Shown here one piece after another: positions 30,363 to 39,492 of a stretch of 64,000 nt of DNA (position 1 is its first letter; each line of letters begins with the position of its first letter). The DNA is taken from IMG/VR virus record IMGVR_UViG_3300037140_000145, positions 1-64,000 of that record; one strand, written 5' to 3'. The stretch is from a virus. A program made the translations under genes and the position numbers. The notes under the pieces were generated by a model, which did no database searches, was not told the DNA's origin, and saw only the letters and a list, made by a program, of their open reading frames with translations.

Positions 30363-33244
30363 TGCCCACCGCTAACGCCCCCAACCGCTTCGTCTACTCG
30401 CCCAAGTGCTACGCCTATGTGAAGAACATCGAAGGCGACATCCTCGATCTCAAAGAGTACGTCGTAGGGGGCTCGGTCGATCGCGTCACCAACGCCGTCT
30501 CTTCGGCAGAACTGCGTTTGCGTAACCCAGAAATGCGGTTCACCACAGCGCCGGTCGCATTCCACCCGATGGACCCGATCACCATCTACCTGGAGCGGCG
30601 CGCAGGGTACCCTGTGCAGGTCTTCACAGGGTATCTCGACCAGACGCCCTACACGCAGTTGTTCCCTGGCGTAGTGACGCTCAAGGCGTCTTGCACGCTC
30701 AAGAAGCTTCAGTATACCTACTTCCAACTCTCACAGCCCTATACCATGTCCTTCCTCAAGAAGTTGGGCTGGACCATTCAGTCACCAAGCGGGGGTGGCC
30801 AGATCATCGGGCCGGAAGCAGAGGGTGCGGCGGTCCAGAATCGAATCGAACAGGAACTCAAGAATGCGGGAGATGAAGGATTCACGAAAACGCCCAACGG
30901 CGTTCCTTTCGCCTCGTCACCTGGAGCGAAGGTCGGCAATGACGGTTCCTTCTCCAAGATGCTCTGGGGGCTTCTCTACTTCATCGCCGACTGGCGCGAT
31001 GAGCAGATTTACCTGGAGGCCATGCCCTCTACGGTACCCAAGCTCATCAACGCCCTTTGGACCAACTTCGAAAAGGATGGTCATACGGTCGAGCAACAGC
31101 AGCTTGAAGCCTTCTGGGAAGCCATTGTCGGGGGGTCTTCACACGGCAAAGGCGGCGGGGAAGGCAACGGCAGTGAAGTCGGAAAGACGGGTAACATCGC
31201 TGACATCGGCAAGGCTACCAACACGATGGTCGCCAACGCAGAAAAGAATGGCGTGCCTCCCGCCTTTGTCATCGCCACTTGTCTCTGCGAGACAGGCTTT
31301 AGTCAGAGCAGCATCAACAGAGAAAGCGGCGGAGCCATTGGATGGTTTCAGTTCCAGTTCGAAGGAAAGCCGACGTACGCTCCATACCCCGGCCAGAAGG
31401 CATACACACAGGCAGAAGCCAAGGACACATCCATCGCCTCTGACGCCTTCGCCAAAGCAGCAAAGACGGCTCTCGCATCCGACAACACGCTGAGCCAGGA
31501 AGGCAACTGGGAAAAGTGGGCCGAAGCAGTTCAACATCCGCTAGCTGGTAGCTATCACGACCGCTGGAGCACTGAAGTTGCTCGGGCCAAGAGCATGATC
31601 TCACAGTACGCTGGTAAGAAAGCCGAAGGAGAAGGAGAACCCGAAGAAAGCCAACGTGGTCATGGTGAAGAAAAGGAAAAGGCAAGCTCCGGCGAAACGA
31701 CTCGCGTAGCAGCCATCGAAAAGTGGGCTCAGGAAGTTACCGACAAGCACTATCCCTACTCGTGGGGCGGAGGCCATGCTGCGGCTGGCTCACCTAGCAT
31801 CGGTGAGGCTGGAGGCCCTGCGGGGTCTGCGGGAGTCAATGGCTTCGATTGCTCGGGGTCTGTGGCGGGCGCTCTTGCAGCAGGCGGGTACTATCCATCG
31901 GGAGCACCAGTCGGAGGATCAGGTTCTCTTGGATCGCTGCTTGGCAAAAAGGGATTCGCTGCTGGTCCTGCTCAGGGCGGGGACCCAAGCATTACCGTTT
32001 TCTACAACTCGGATCACGCTTGGATGCTGATCAAGAGCGGAGGGCAGGAACGGTACTTCTCGACCTCGGGTAGCAACCCAGGTGGGGGAGCGGGATTTCG
32101 TCCAGGCAATGGCGGAGAGGACGAAGGATCATTCTCTGCCGTGCATCTCGAACACCTGACCGAAACCTATTCGGGGCCGAAGCCACCCCCACTGCCTGGT
32201 AGCAGCGAAGGCGAAGGGGAAGAAGGAGCCGAAAAGCCACATGGCGCTGGCGGAGGCGAAGGTAGTCTCTACAGCACAGCCACAGCAGCGTCCTTCATTT
32301 CACAGATCGCATATCCATCTACGGACGAACGTGTCAAAGCACAACTCTTCGGGGGCGAGAAGGCATTGATGAATGCGCAGCCCCTACTGCCATTCGTGCA
32401 GCAGGTCTGTGAATCAACGCTACGTAGCTTCCAGTCCCTACCCAATGGTGACTTCTTTGGATTCTACCCCGACTACTTTGGCGAGTTGGGTCACCGCAAT
32501 CCATACTGGAAGATTTACGACATCGAGATTCTTGACGGCGGCATCGATCTTACCGACGAGGGGCTCGCAACGCACGTCTTTGCTATCGGCAACAGCACAT
32601 GGCCAGGAAGCCAGGAGTTGATCAACGAAGTCAATGCCGGAGTCATGACCATCTTCGAAGCCTTCGAGGGCGGACTACTCCACAACCCAGAAGCGGAAGC
32701 AATCGCTAGCCAGCAACCCGGTCAGTCGAAGGTCGTCCATACAAGCGAAGCTATCGACTTCATCAAGCGCTATGGTGCTCGTCCGCTCAAGACGGAATTC
32801 CCGATGGTCTACTCGACACTCTATGAGTCGCTCTTGGCATACCAGTCCTTTCTCGTCTCGTGGTCACGGCAGTTTGCGTCAACGTTCACGTTCACTTTTA
32901 TGCCGGAGCTATACCCCGGAGGCAAAGTGGCTTTCCCGGAGCACGGCATCCAGATGTACATCGAAGAGGTCACCCACACATGGGACCTCACGGATGGATT
33001 CATGACAATGGCCAAGCTCACAGCCCCGTCTGTGTACCAAGAAACGGCACAGAGCGCCGTCGAGGGTCAACTGCCACCGCACATGGTGGATGCTCTTCTA
33101 GAGCCACAGCGCGGAGAAGTATCACAGCCCGTCACGCCGACACGCAAGGCGTTGCCTCGCAAGACAACCAAAAACGCCAAACCCACCGGGCCAATCTTCG
33201 GATCGCTGAATGAAATAACACAACAGAATTCGTTTGGTGGATAA
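30362..33244 (+). CDS. Baseplate hub protein with SLT and NlpC/P60 wall-cutting domains
   Basis: 960 residues, modular. About 1-230: gpD/gp27-like hub beta domains (FVYSPKCYAYVKNIEGDILD). About 285-420: lytic-transglycosylase-like fold with ATCLCETGFSQSSINRESGG and IGWFQF, the Glu of CETGF as likely catalytic residue. About 455-600: NlpC/P60 peptidase with YPYSWGGGH, GFDCSGSV (Cys nucleophile) and DHAWMLI (His). Acidic Gly/Glu linkers flank both. The remainder (620-960) returns to hub-like beta sequence (LYPGGKVAFPEHGIQMYIEE). One subunit thus cuts both glycan and peptide bonds as the tail penetrates the wall. Coupled to the spike gene by TAATG. Confidence 0.88.
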   Translation: MPTANAPNRFVYSPKCYAYVKNIEGDILDLKEYVVGGSVDRVTNAVSSAELRLRNPEMRFTTAPVAFHPMDPITIYLERRAGYPVQVFTGYLDQTPYTQLFPGVVTLKASCTLKKLQYTYFQLSQPYTMSFLKKLGWTIQSPSGGGQIIGPEAEGAAVQNRIEQELKNAGDEGFTKTPNGVPFASSPGAKVGNDGSFSKMLWGLLYFIADWRDEQIYLEAMPSTVPKLINALWTNFEKDGHTVEQQQLEAFWEAIVGGSSHGKGGGEGNGSEVGKTGNIADIGKATNTMVANAEKNGVPPAFVIATCLCETGFSQSSINRESGGAIGWFQFQFEGKPTYAPYPGQKAYTQAEAKDTSIASDAFAKAAKTALASDNTLSQEGNWEKWAEAVQHPLAGSYHDRWSTEVARAKSMISQYAGKKAEGEGEPEESQRGHGEEKEKASSGETTRVAAIEKWAQEVTDKHYPYSWGGGHAAAGSPSIGEAGGPAGSAGVNGFDCSGSVAGALAAGGYYPSGAPVGGSGSLGSLLGKKGFAAGPAQGGDPSITVFYNSDHAWMLIKSGGQERYFSTSGSNPGGGAGFRPGNGGEDEGSFSAVHLEHLTETYSGPKPPPLPGSSEGEGEEGAEKPHGAGGGEGSLYSTATAASFISQIAYPSTDERVKAQLFGGEKALMNAQPLLPFVQQVCESTLRSFQSLPNGDFFGFYPDYFGELGHRNPYWKIYDIEILDGGIDLTDEGLATHVFAIGNSTWPGSQELINEVNAGVMTIFEAFEGGLLHNPEAEAIASQQPGQSKVVHTSEAIDFIKRYGARPLKTEFPMVYSTLYESLLAYQSFLVSWSRQFASTFTFTFMPELYPGGKVAFPEHGIQMYIEEVTHTWDLTDGFMTMAKLTAPSVYQETAQSAVEGQLPPHMVDALLEPQRGEVSQPVTPTRKALPRKTTKNAKPTGPIFGSLNEITQQNSFGG

Positions 33245-33894
33245 TGGGCCTCAGTGACCACATGAACCAGCAGGTCAAGCGTGGCTGTCGCATTATCACT
33301 TGTGACCCAGCGAATCGCATCATCGAAGCACAAACCCAACGCGGCGAGGTCATCCAGATCAACGCCTATTCTGCATCGCCTACTTTCCGGTGGCCAAAGG
33401 TAGGCGAGAAGTGGATCGTGCGCGAAGAAAACGGCTCGTGGTTCTTGGAGGGTATCTGGGAGGAACAGACGCCGTTCGAACCAACCCCAGGCGCGCCTAT
33501 ACATGTGCAGCCAGGGGATACTGTGATTACCGCTTCAACGGGCACCATCTGGAAGAACGTCGATGGCCAACTTGAACCACTACTACAAACTCAACTTAGC
33601 GTATCAGGATACGTAGAAGACAAAGCCGCAAAAGGGAAAGGACTAGGAACTTACGAAGTCAAAGCACAAGAGAAGGCCCGATTCCTTCTGGTCATTTTCA
33701 ACATCACTGAAGTGGAGCAGTTTGGGGCCATCGAAGTAGAAGGAGACGTGATCGCGATTACCGAACGTTCGGGTTCCGTTGGACTAAACTACAAAACGAC
33801 GTTGACCATTGTGCTCCCCCCTGGAGTACCGGCGATTATCAAAGGCAGCAACGCTCCCGATGTGAGCATCGTCGCCTTGTGGGAAAGCGTATGA
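33244..33894 (+). CDS. Putative baseplate spike/OB-fold protein (216 aa)
   Basis: N-terminal ~80 residues (VKRGCRIITCDPANRIIEAQ ... WPKVGEKWIVREENGSWFLE) look like the OB-fold of gp5/gpV-type spike proteins; the rest is beta-rich with VLPPGVPAIIKGSNAPD at the end. Lies between hub and gp25 genes, where the central spike is commonly encoded. Catalytic lysozyme motifs are absent, since those activities sit in the hub. Call is by order and pattern. Confidence 0.6.
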   Translation: MGLSDHMNQQVKRGCRIITCDPANRIIEAQTQRGEVIQINAYSASPTFRWPKVGEKWIVREENGSWFLEGIWEEQTPFEPTPGAPIHVQPGDTVITASTGTIWKNVDGQLEPLLQTQLSVSGYVEDKAAKGKGLGTYEVKAQEKARFLLVIFNITEVEQFGAIEVEGDVIAITERSGSVGLNYKTTLTIVLPPGVPAIIKGSNAPDVSIVALWESV

Positions 33895-33925
33895 TCGTAG
33901 AGCGTCTCGGGTAGGTAATAGGCGG

Positions 33926-34381
33926 ATGAGCTTCTCATTGCAACTCACAAACGGCGATCTGGCACTCAGCGGTACCTCCTTGGGTACCGTCGTGGACGCT
34001 GCCAAGCTCCAGCAAGACCTCAAGTGTGCCATCCTGACACCGCTAGGGTTTGATGAACTGCACCCGGAATTTGGTTCGACCCTAGAGGACAACCTCATCA
34101 ACCCCGATATCCCTGGCATCTTCGGCGAAAAAGACTTCAGTCGTATCGCCACCGTTGTCAACGCAGAGCTAGTGCGCATCTGTCAAAACTACCAGGCGCA
34201 GCAGATCGCGCGCAACGAATCTGATGCGTCGCGTTTTGGGCGCTTCACGCTTACGCCCGGTGAGATTCTGTTGCGCATCGTGGACCTATCCTTCGTCCAG
34301 GCGCAGGATCACCTGATCTGTACTTTGACGCTCGAAATTGGGAATGACACGCTCGAACTCAACATTCCGGTGACTCCATAA
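33926..34381 (+). CDS. gp25-like baseplate wedge protein
   Basis: 151 residues with the GPW/gp25 pattern: DAAKLQQDLKCAILTPLGFDE, then HPEFGSTLEDNL and a C-terminal beta end. gp25 joins the wedge to the inner baseplate and starts sheath assembly. Stop and next start overlap (TAATG), and the next gene is baseplate J, the standard pair. The spacing and TAGG-type sequence before the ATG give only a weak ribosome binding site. Confidence 0.88.
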   Translation: MSFSLQLTNGDLALSGTSLGTVVDAAKLQQDLKCAILTPLGFDELHPEFGSTLEDNLINPDIPGIFGEKDFSRIATVVNAELVRICQNYQAQQIARNESDASRFGRFTLTPGEILLRIVDLSFVQAQDHLICTLTLEIGNDTLELNIPVTP

Positions 34382-37056
34382 TGCCCGTCTTGACACAGCA
34401 GCAGATTGCAGAACAGATGGTTGCGCAGGTACGCTTGCTCAAGCCGTCGATCTCGGCTGAAGTAGGTACCCCTGAGCGCCTCGTCTTCGACACAGTAGCC
34501 AATGCCATTTCAGAGAACTCGATTGACCTTATCGGGCTCCAGAATGCCCTCAACGTAGATAGCAAGTTCGGGTCGAACCTCACGAACTTCATGGCCCTCT
34601 TTGGGTTCGACCGACTTCAAGCGTCTACGGCAACCGGCTTCGTCAAGTTCACTCGCACATCGCCAGTCAATGTCGATATCGTCATTCCCGCAGGCGTCAT
34701 CCTCAAGTCCCACGTAGCCACCACAACAGACGGTCTGTTGCAGGAATTCGTCACAACGGCATCGGTGACGTTGCCCGCAGGAGAAACTGAAACGCCTCTC
34801 TGTCCAGTGCGTGCCCGTAACGCCGGTTCGCCAGGAAACGTCCCGGCTGAAGCGATTACGATCCTCGTTTTCCAAGCGTCGATCTTGGGCATCACGGGCG
34901 TCACCAATCCGGCTGCTACGACTGGAGGGTCCGATCAAGAGGACGACAACAGCTTCAAGGTCCGGTTCAAGAATACCGTCTTTAGGAACCTCGCGGGTAC
35001 GCAGGATCAATTCCTAGCACTCGCTGTTGCTACGGCCTTCAGCACAAAGGCCGTCGCCATCGGACCAATCTCCAAATATCAGGAGTATGTCCAGGTCCCG
35101 AAGGGCGATGATACGACGGCCTATCCATTCGGTGGAGGCACTCCTTACAGCGGCGTGCCATACCCCACCATGGTGCGCTGTAATGGTGAAGCAGCCACAA
35201 TCATCATCGAGTCCACCATCGGGGTCAAAGCGGGTGAACCGGCGCTCGTCTACGAAGGCGGCAGTAACCCGGCCTTGATCTTCTCGGGTACGATCAAAGA
35301 AGTCTTGAACGGAACCGAATTGGTTCTTAGCAAAGGCATGTCGGAGCCCAAAGTGGATGACGGATGGCTCTTCGTTGGAGACAAAACGCCAGCAGAAGAA
35401 CTACTCGTGGATCAGTGGACCACTGGCCTGTCCAGCAATCCGTTCGCCAAGGAAATCTGGGGTACGCTCCCCGTCTTCGTATCGAACATCACATCGGGCA
35501 TTAGCAAATTCTTCTTCCGCGAGGGCGTAGACTTCAACTTCAGCTTCCCGCCTGCGCTCCAGGGAGACACGCTGCGCGCCATGATCGATAGCACGAGCCC
35601 AGACCCCCGTACCGACCCTACCGGACGCACACAGCCCAACCTCACGTTCATCAACGTCTATCTAGGTGCTCAGGAAGCAATCAAGGCCGTCGCCCCAGAA
35701 GATATCGTGTTGATCGAATACGCCTACACATCAACATCCTCGCGCAACAGCATCCTGCACAACGTCACGAATGCGGTTGATGTCTACGTAGATGGTGGCA
35801 ACGAACAGGCCACATCTACGATCTTCACCGCGCCCCTTGCGACGAGCACACAGGCGTTTGTGGATGACCCGATCAGCATGTACTACTACGAGAACTATCG
35901 ACGCGATGGGGAACCGACAAAGCGTCCTATGGAAGGCAACATCCTTACTCCGCTCTTCTCGCAGCCTATCCTCAATCTGCCGCAACAGATCACCATCGGA
36001 GAAAGCAAATACTACCTCGGCACCCATTACTGGCTTGTGCATAATGTGTCTCTTCACGAGGGCACGATCCGCGCTCGCGATGGCATCGAGTGGAGCGCCA
36101 CGATCAAGGGCGATAGGGGCGGACCCGAAGAAGGTATTCCGACTCCCGCAAAACCAGAACCCGAATATGGAGGTTTTCGATTCAGCGAAATTCACAGTCC
36201 CACGACGCTCGAAGTCGAACCGTATTTCTACGATCAGAACATTGAAGATTTGCAAGCTGCACTGGAGGCCAATCGACAGATCACTACCGATGTGCTGGCT
36301 CACAAGGCACATCTGCGCTTCTTCAAGCTTGACATCACCGTCGTTTACTCGCCGCAGGCTACGCCCGCTACGGTCAACACAAACATCCGCGAAGCGCTAG
36401 CAACCTTCTTCGCCAATCAGTACTTCGGCAGTGTCATTCGTCTCTCCGATCTACTTCAGCAGATTCACAACGTCGCGGGCGTCCAGAATGTTCGTTGGTC
36501 GAACGATGTCCCGAACGATCACAATCTCGTACGCGTGTTCGAGACGGACAACCACGGCGTACCTCTTCGTGGCGTTACCGGCGACCGCTTCCGGTGGGGT
36601 AGCACAGGTGATACGGCCATTCAAACACTCTACATCACGGGTAATCCAACAGAGGGCACATTCCGACTTCGCTATGGCGCGGTCGAAGGAGAACTTGAAA
36701 CGACTGCGCTTCCTATCGCCACCGTAACCGCCGCTGAACTGGAAGCTGCTCTGCGCATTGCGCATCCGGAAGCGCCAGAACTGACCGTGACCGAGGACTC
36801 GCGTTCACTCGTGGGCGTAGCAAGCCCCATTCGCTCCTTCCGTATCGCCTATGGCGAAGAAGTCGCGGGTATCCCAATTCCACAGGCTATCTACAGCACC
36901 GAAACCCCTGTGGAGGGTGGCGAATACGTCTACGATTCCGACTTCTTCCTACGCGATGACGAGTTGCCTACTCTGCCAACCGGACTGCAAGAAGGAGACA
37001 CGGTTCCGGGTCTGATCATTCGTCCTCGCGCTGAGAACGTATGGCAGAAGGCTTAG
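34381..37056 (+). CDS. Baseplate J-like wedge protein
   Basis: 891 residues. The first ~300 match Baseplate_J (gpJ/gp6): FDTVANAISENSIDLIGLQN ... FVKFTRTSPVNVDIVIPAG ... TGGSDQEDDNSFKVRFKNTV. The centre is enlarged relative to P2 gpJ (about 300 aa), as in large phages. Near 735-850 is a beta module ITGNPTEGTFRLRYG ... IATVTAAELEAAL, also present in the next baseplate protein. gp6/gpJ dimers form the ring of the baseplate. An HNH gene follows after 4 bases. Confidence 0.9.
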   Translation: MPVLTQQQIAEQMVAQVRLLKPSISAEVGTPERLVFDTVANAISENSIDLIGLQNALNVDSKFGSNLTNFMALFGFDRLQASTATGFVKFTRTSPVNVDIVIPAGVILKSHVATTTDGLLQEFVTTASVTLPAGETETPLCPVRARNAGSPGNVPAEAITILVFQASILGITGVTNPAATTGGSDQEDDNSFKVRFKNTVFRNLAGTQDQFLALAVATAFSTKAVAIGPISKYQEYVQVPKGDDTTAYPFGGGTPYSGVPYPTMVRCNGEAATIIIESTIGVKAGEPALVYEGGSNPALIFSGTIKEVLNGTELVLSKGMSEPKVDDGWLFVGDKTPAEELLVDQWTTGLSSNPFAKEIWGTLPVFVSNITSGISKFFFREGVDFNFSFPPALQGDTLRAMIDSTSPDPRTDPTGRTQPNLTFINVYLGAQEAIKAVAPEDIVLIEYAYTSTSSRNSILHNVTNAVDVYVDGGNEQATSTIFTAPLATSTQAFVDDPISMYYYENYRRDGEPTKRPMEGNILTPLFSQPILNLPQQITIGESKYYLGTHYWLVHNVSLHEGTIRARDGIEWSATIKGDRGGPEEGIPTPAKPEPEYGGFRFSEIHSPTTLEVEPYFYDQNIEDLQAALEANRQITTDVLAHKAHLRFFKLDITVVYSPQATPATVNTNIREALATFFANQYFGSVIRLSDLLQQIHNVAGVQNVRWSNDVPNDHNLVRVFETDNHGVPLRGVTGDRFRWGSTGDTAIQTLYITGNPTEGTFRLRYGAVEGELETTALPIATVTAAELEAALRIAHPEAPELTVTEDSRSLVGVASPIRSFRIAYGEEVAGIPIPQAIYSTETPVEGGEYVYDSDFFLRDDELPTLPTGLQEGDTVPGLIIRPRAENVWQKA

Positions 37057-37060
37057 ATCG

Positions 37061-37471
37061 ATGATCGATGAGGCCATCCTAGACGCCTATCAACGAGGCG
37101 ACACCATCACTCAAATCATGAGAGACTTGGGCACGTACAAGTCCAAGATTTACAAAGTACTCAATGGCGCGAAGTTTCCGATGAGATATGATCGACCGTA
37201 CTGGCCTGAGCCGGGTCATTGGCGCAAACTGGACGGCGAAGGGTATATCAAAGTACGCTGTGAAGAGGGCCTCAAGAGAGAGCATCGATTGGTAATAGAA
37301 GTCGCTCTTGGCAGAGCGCTCCTCGCATCAGAGACGGTGCATCACATCAACGAAGACAAAGCCGATAATCGCATTGAGAACCTTCAACTGCGTCAAGGGC
37401 AACATGGTCCTGGCATTGTCATACGATGCTCTGAATGTGGGTCGCACCATGTCGAACCTGTGGAGTTGTAA
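37061..37471 (+). CDS. HNH homing endonuclease with N-terminal HTH
   Basis: 136 residues: a helix-turn-helix at the start (DAYQRGDTITQIMRDLGTYK), a DNA-binding beta segment (HWRKLDGEGYIKVR), then an HNH_3-type core EHRLVIEVALGR ... ETVHHINEDKADNRIENLQL and a final CSECG zinc-like pair. Different subfamily from the pair at 18857 and 25971. It sits between gpJ and the next baseplate gene, whose ATG overlaps its TAA, so insertion kept the operon translatable. Confidence 0.88.
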   Translation: MIDEAILDAYQRGDTITQIMRDLGTYKSKIYKVLNGAKFPMRYDRPYWPEPGHWRKLDGEGYIKVRCEEGLKREHRLVIEVALGRALLASETVHHINEDKADNRIENLQLRQGQHGPGIVIRCSECGSHHVEPVEL

Positions 37472-39468
37472 TGGCAGAACCGATCAACAGCACAGTCGAA
37501 CCGCCTGACATTACGGGTGTCATCAACCAGCAGTTCTTCATCGAGCCGCAGGGTGGACCCAAACACCCTATCAACTACCTTGATGCCTTCCCGGAATCGC
37601 TCTATAACAAGTCGCTTGATTCTAACCTCGTCGCGATCATGTACACGCTACTGGGTCCCGCTGGAGTGGGTGGACTCAAGAAGAACTTCCTCGAAGCTCG
37701 ACTTGCCGTCGAAGCTAATGGTCTGCGTACGACAGAACTCGACGCCCTCTATGCAGAACCGTTTTCCTTTGCTCGCCTTGCCTTCGAGACGTACGAGGAC
37801 GATACCGAGGGGCTTCTCTCGAATGCTAAGTGGGAGAAGATTCAGGAATCGGATGCTTCCTACAAGAATCGCGCCATCAACTATCTCAAGGCCATTCGTG
37901 CTGGCGGCACGCTTCTGGGCCTTACGCTTGCGGCCAAGTCCGGCCTCGATCATGCCGTGGAAGTGGTAGAGAATTACCGCGCGCTGTACGACAAATACTC
38001 TGATGACCCACTTGGGATCGATTTCATCGGGGTGACCAAATCGACCGAGGAGGTCATTCTTCTCCCGCGTCAAGAGCGACCACAAAGTTCACAGCAGACG
38101 CTCTCGATTCTAGGTAATCCGCTCCAGGGTACCTTCCGGCTTGCTATCCCAATGGGGGCAAACGGAGAAGGTGGTCCCCAGAACACGACCATTACCGGGT
38201 TGCTTCAATTCAATGCCGACTTCATAGAAGTTCGCGAAGCGCTCGAAGCCCTATCTGTCGTGGGCTCTCACAACGTCGTGACCGAAGGTGGACCTCTTCC
38301 CGGTAACCCCATTACCGTCCGCTTCACGGGCGAACTGGCAGATAGGCCCATTCCGGAAATCCTTGTTGTGCAAAACTCTCTTGCGGATTTCGAAGAACAT
38401 CTCGTTGAGATTGAAGTAGAAGTCGGACAGGTCGGTGTCTCTGCTGATGGCGAGACAGCGATTATCCCGGTCGAAGACTGGTACTACGCGCAGGCTGCTA
38501 TCGACAACATCAAGCCGATGACGGCCATCGTAACACCCGGCAAAGCTCCGGGCATCACCAAGCGTCAGATACCGAGCGCGTCCTTCGCAGATTCCGAATT
38601 CATCGAGGTCTTGCGCTACGTCACAGGTAGGCGCGGTCTGCCATGGCCACCGGTTGATGCAACGCACTGGATCGAACCCGGAATCGAGCACGAGGGTCCT
38701 GTATCCCTCAACGCACAGCAGTCTCATTACGTCAATTTCCACAATATCAGTACAGCAGTCGCATACACCGAGGCTGCGTTGACCGACCCTGATTATGCGA
38801 CTGTCTTGTGGCCCACGGTTCAAGACAACTACAAAGACGAACATATTGGCATCTACTCTCCTGCGCAACGTGCGCTCTTCCCATTCCTCGCCACCTTCAA
38901 CACCACCACCGAGGAATTCAAGGCCGTAGACGGACCTGTCGATCCACCAGAACCGCTAACCACACAGGCAGGTGCGGTACCCCTCGTCAATGGTATCTAC
39001 CCAGTGGACTATCAAACGCTTACGACCATCTCGGGAGCCCCATCCGAAACGGCTCCTTTCTGGTCTTCTCTAGAGCGTCCAGAAGGGGAAGACTTCCTAG
39101 AGATCGATCTGGGCAAGGTACAGGGCGTCAACTTCATCGTCTTTGAAGCAACGAAGAAGCCGCACGACATCTTGGTCAGCTACGATCTGCTCGACGGCGC
39201 TCCAGCGCGTCGCTTTGTGCCCGTCACCTACGTCAACGAACGTGAAGCCTCATCAGTGCTCAGCTTGCATTACGATGCGACCCACGAGAACAACTGGAGT
39301 CTCGTGTCTCTCAACGTCGAGAACGCCCTCGGCAGCATGATCTTCACACGATTCATCCGAATCGAGTTCATACGTCGCCCTGGCGTGTTCCTAGAAGCGG
39401 ATGGAAGCTTTACTCCTTACAGCGTTGAGGTACGCAACCTGCGCATCGGTCGCAATGTATCGCCGTAG
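37471..39468 (+). CDS. Baseplate protein following gpJ (665 aa)
   Basis: ATG at 37471 is chosen because it overlaps the HNH stop; the longer frame from 37435 reads into that gene. N-terminal ~200 residues (FPESLYNKSLDSNLVAIMYT ... KNRAINYLKAIRAGGTLLGL) resemble tail protein I/gp53-type wedge proteins. About 210-310 carries the SILGNPLQGTFRLAIP ... VREALEALSVVGSHNVVTEGG beta module shared with gpJ. C-terminal ~150 residues look like a discoidin-type beta sandwich (FLEIDLGKVQGVNFIVFEAT). Likely links wedge to tail fibres. Confidence 0.7.
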   Translation: MAEPINSTVEPPDITGVINQQFFIEPQGGPKHPINYLDAFPESLYNKSLDSNLVAIMYTLLGPAGVGGLKKNFLEARLAVEANGLRTTELDALYAEPFSFARLAFETYEDDTEGLLSNAKWEKIQESDASYKNRAINYLKAIRAGGTLLGLTLAAKSGLDHAVEVVENYRALYDKYSDDPLGIDFIGVTKSTEEVILLPRQERPQSSQQTLSILGNPLQGTFRLAIPMGANGEGGPQNTTITGLLQFNADFIEVREALEALSVVGSHNVVTEGGPLPGNPITVRFTGELADRPIPEILVVQNSLADFEEHLVEIEVEVGQVGVSADGETAIIPVEDWYYAQAAIDNIKPMTAIVTPGKAPGITKRQIPSASFADSEFIEVLRYVTGRRGLPWPPVDATHWIEPGIEHEGPVSLNAQQSHYVNFHNISTAVAYTEAALTDPDYATVLWPTVQDNYKDEHIGIYSPAQRALFPFLATFNTTTEEFKAVDGPVDPPEPLTTQAGAVPLVNGIYPVDYQTLTTISGAPSETAPFWSSLERPEGEDFLEIDLGKVQGVNFIVFEATKKPHDILVSYDLLDGAPARRFVPVTYVNEREASSVLSLHYDATHENNWSLVSLNVENALGSMIFTRFIRIEFIRRPGVFLEADGSFTPYSVEVRNLRIGRNVSP

Positions 39469-39492
39469 ACCACTTCTTCCCCCTAATGTGTG

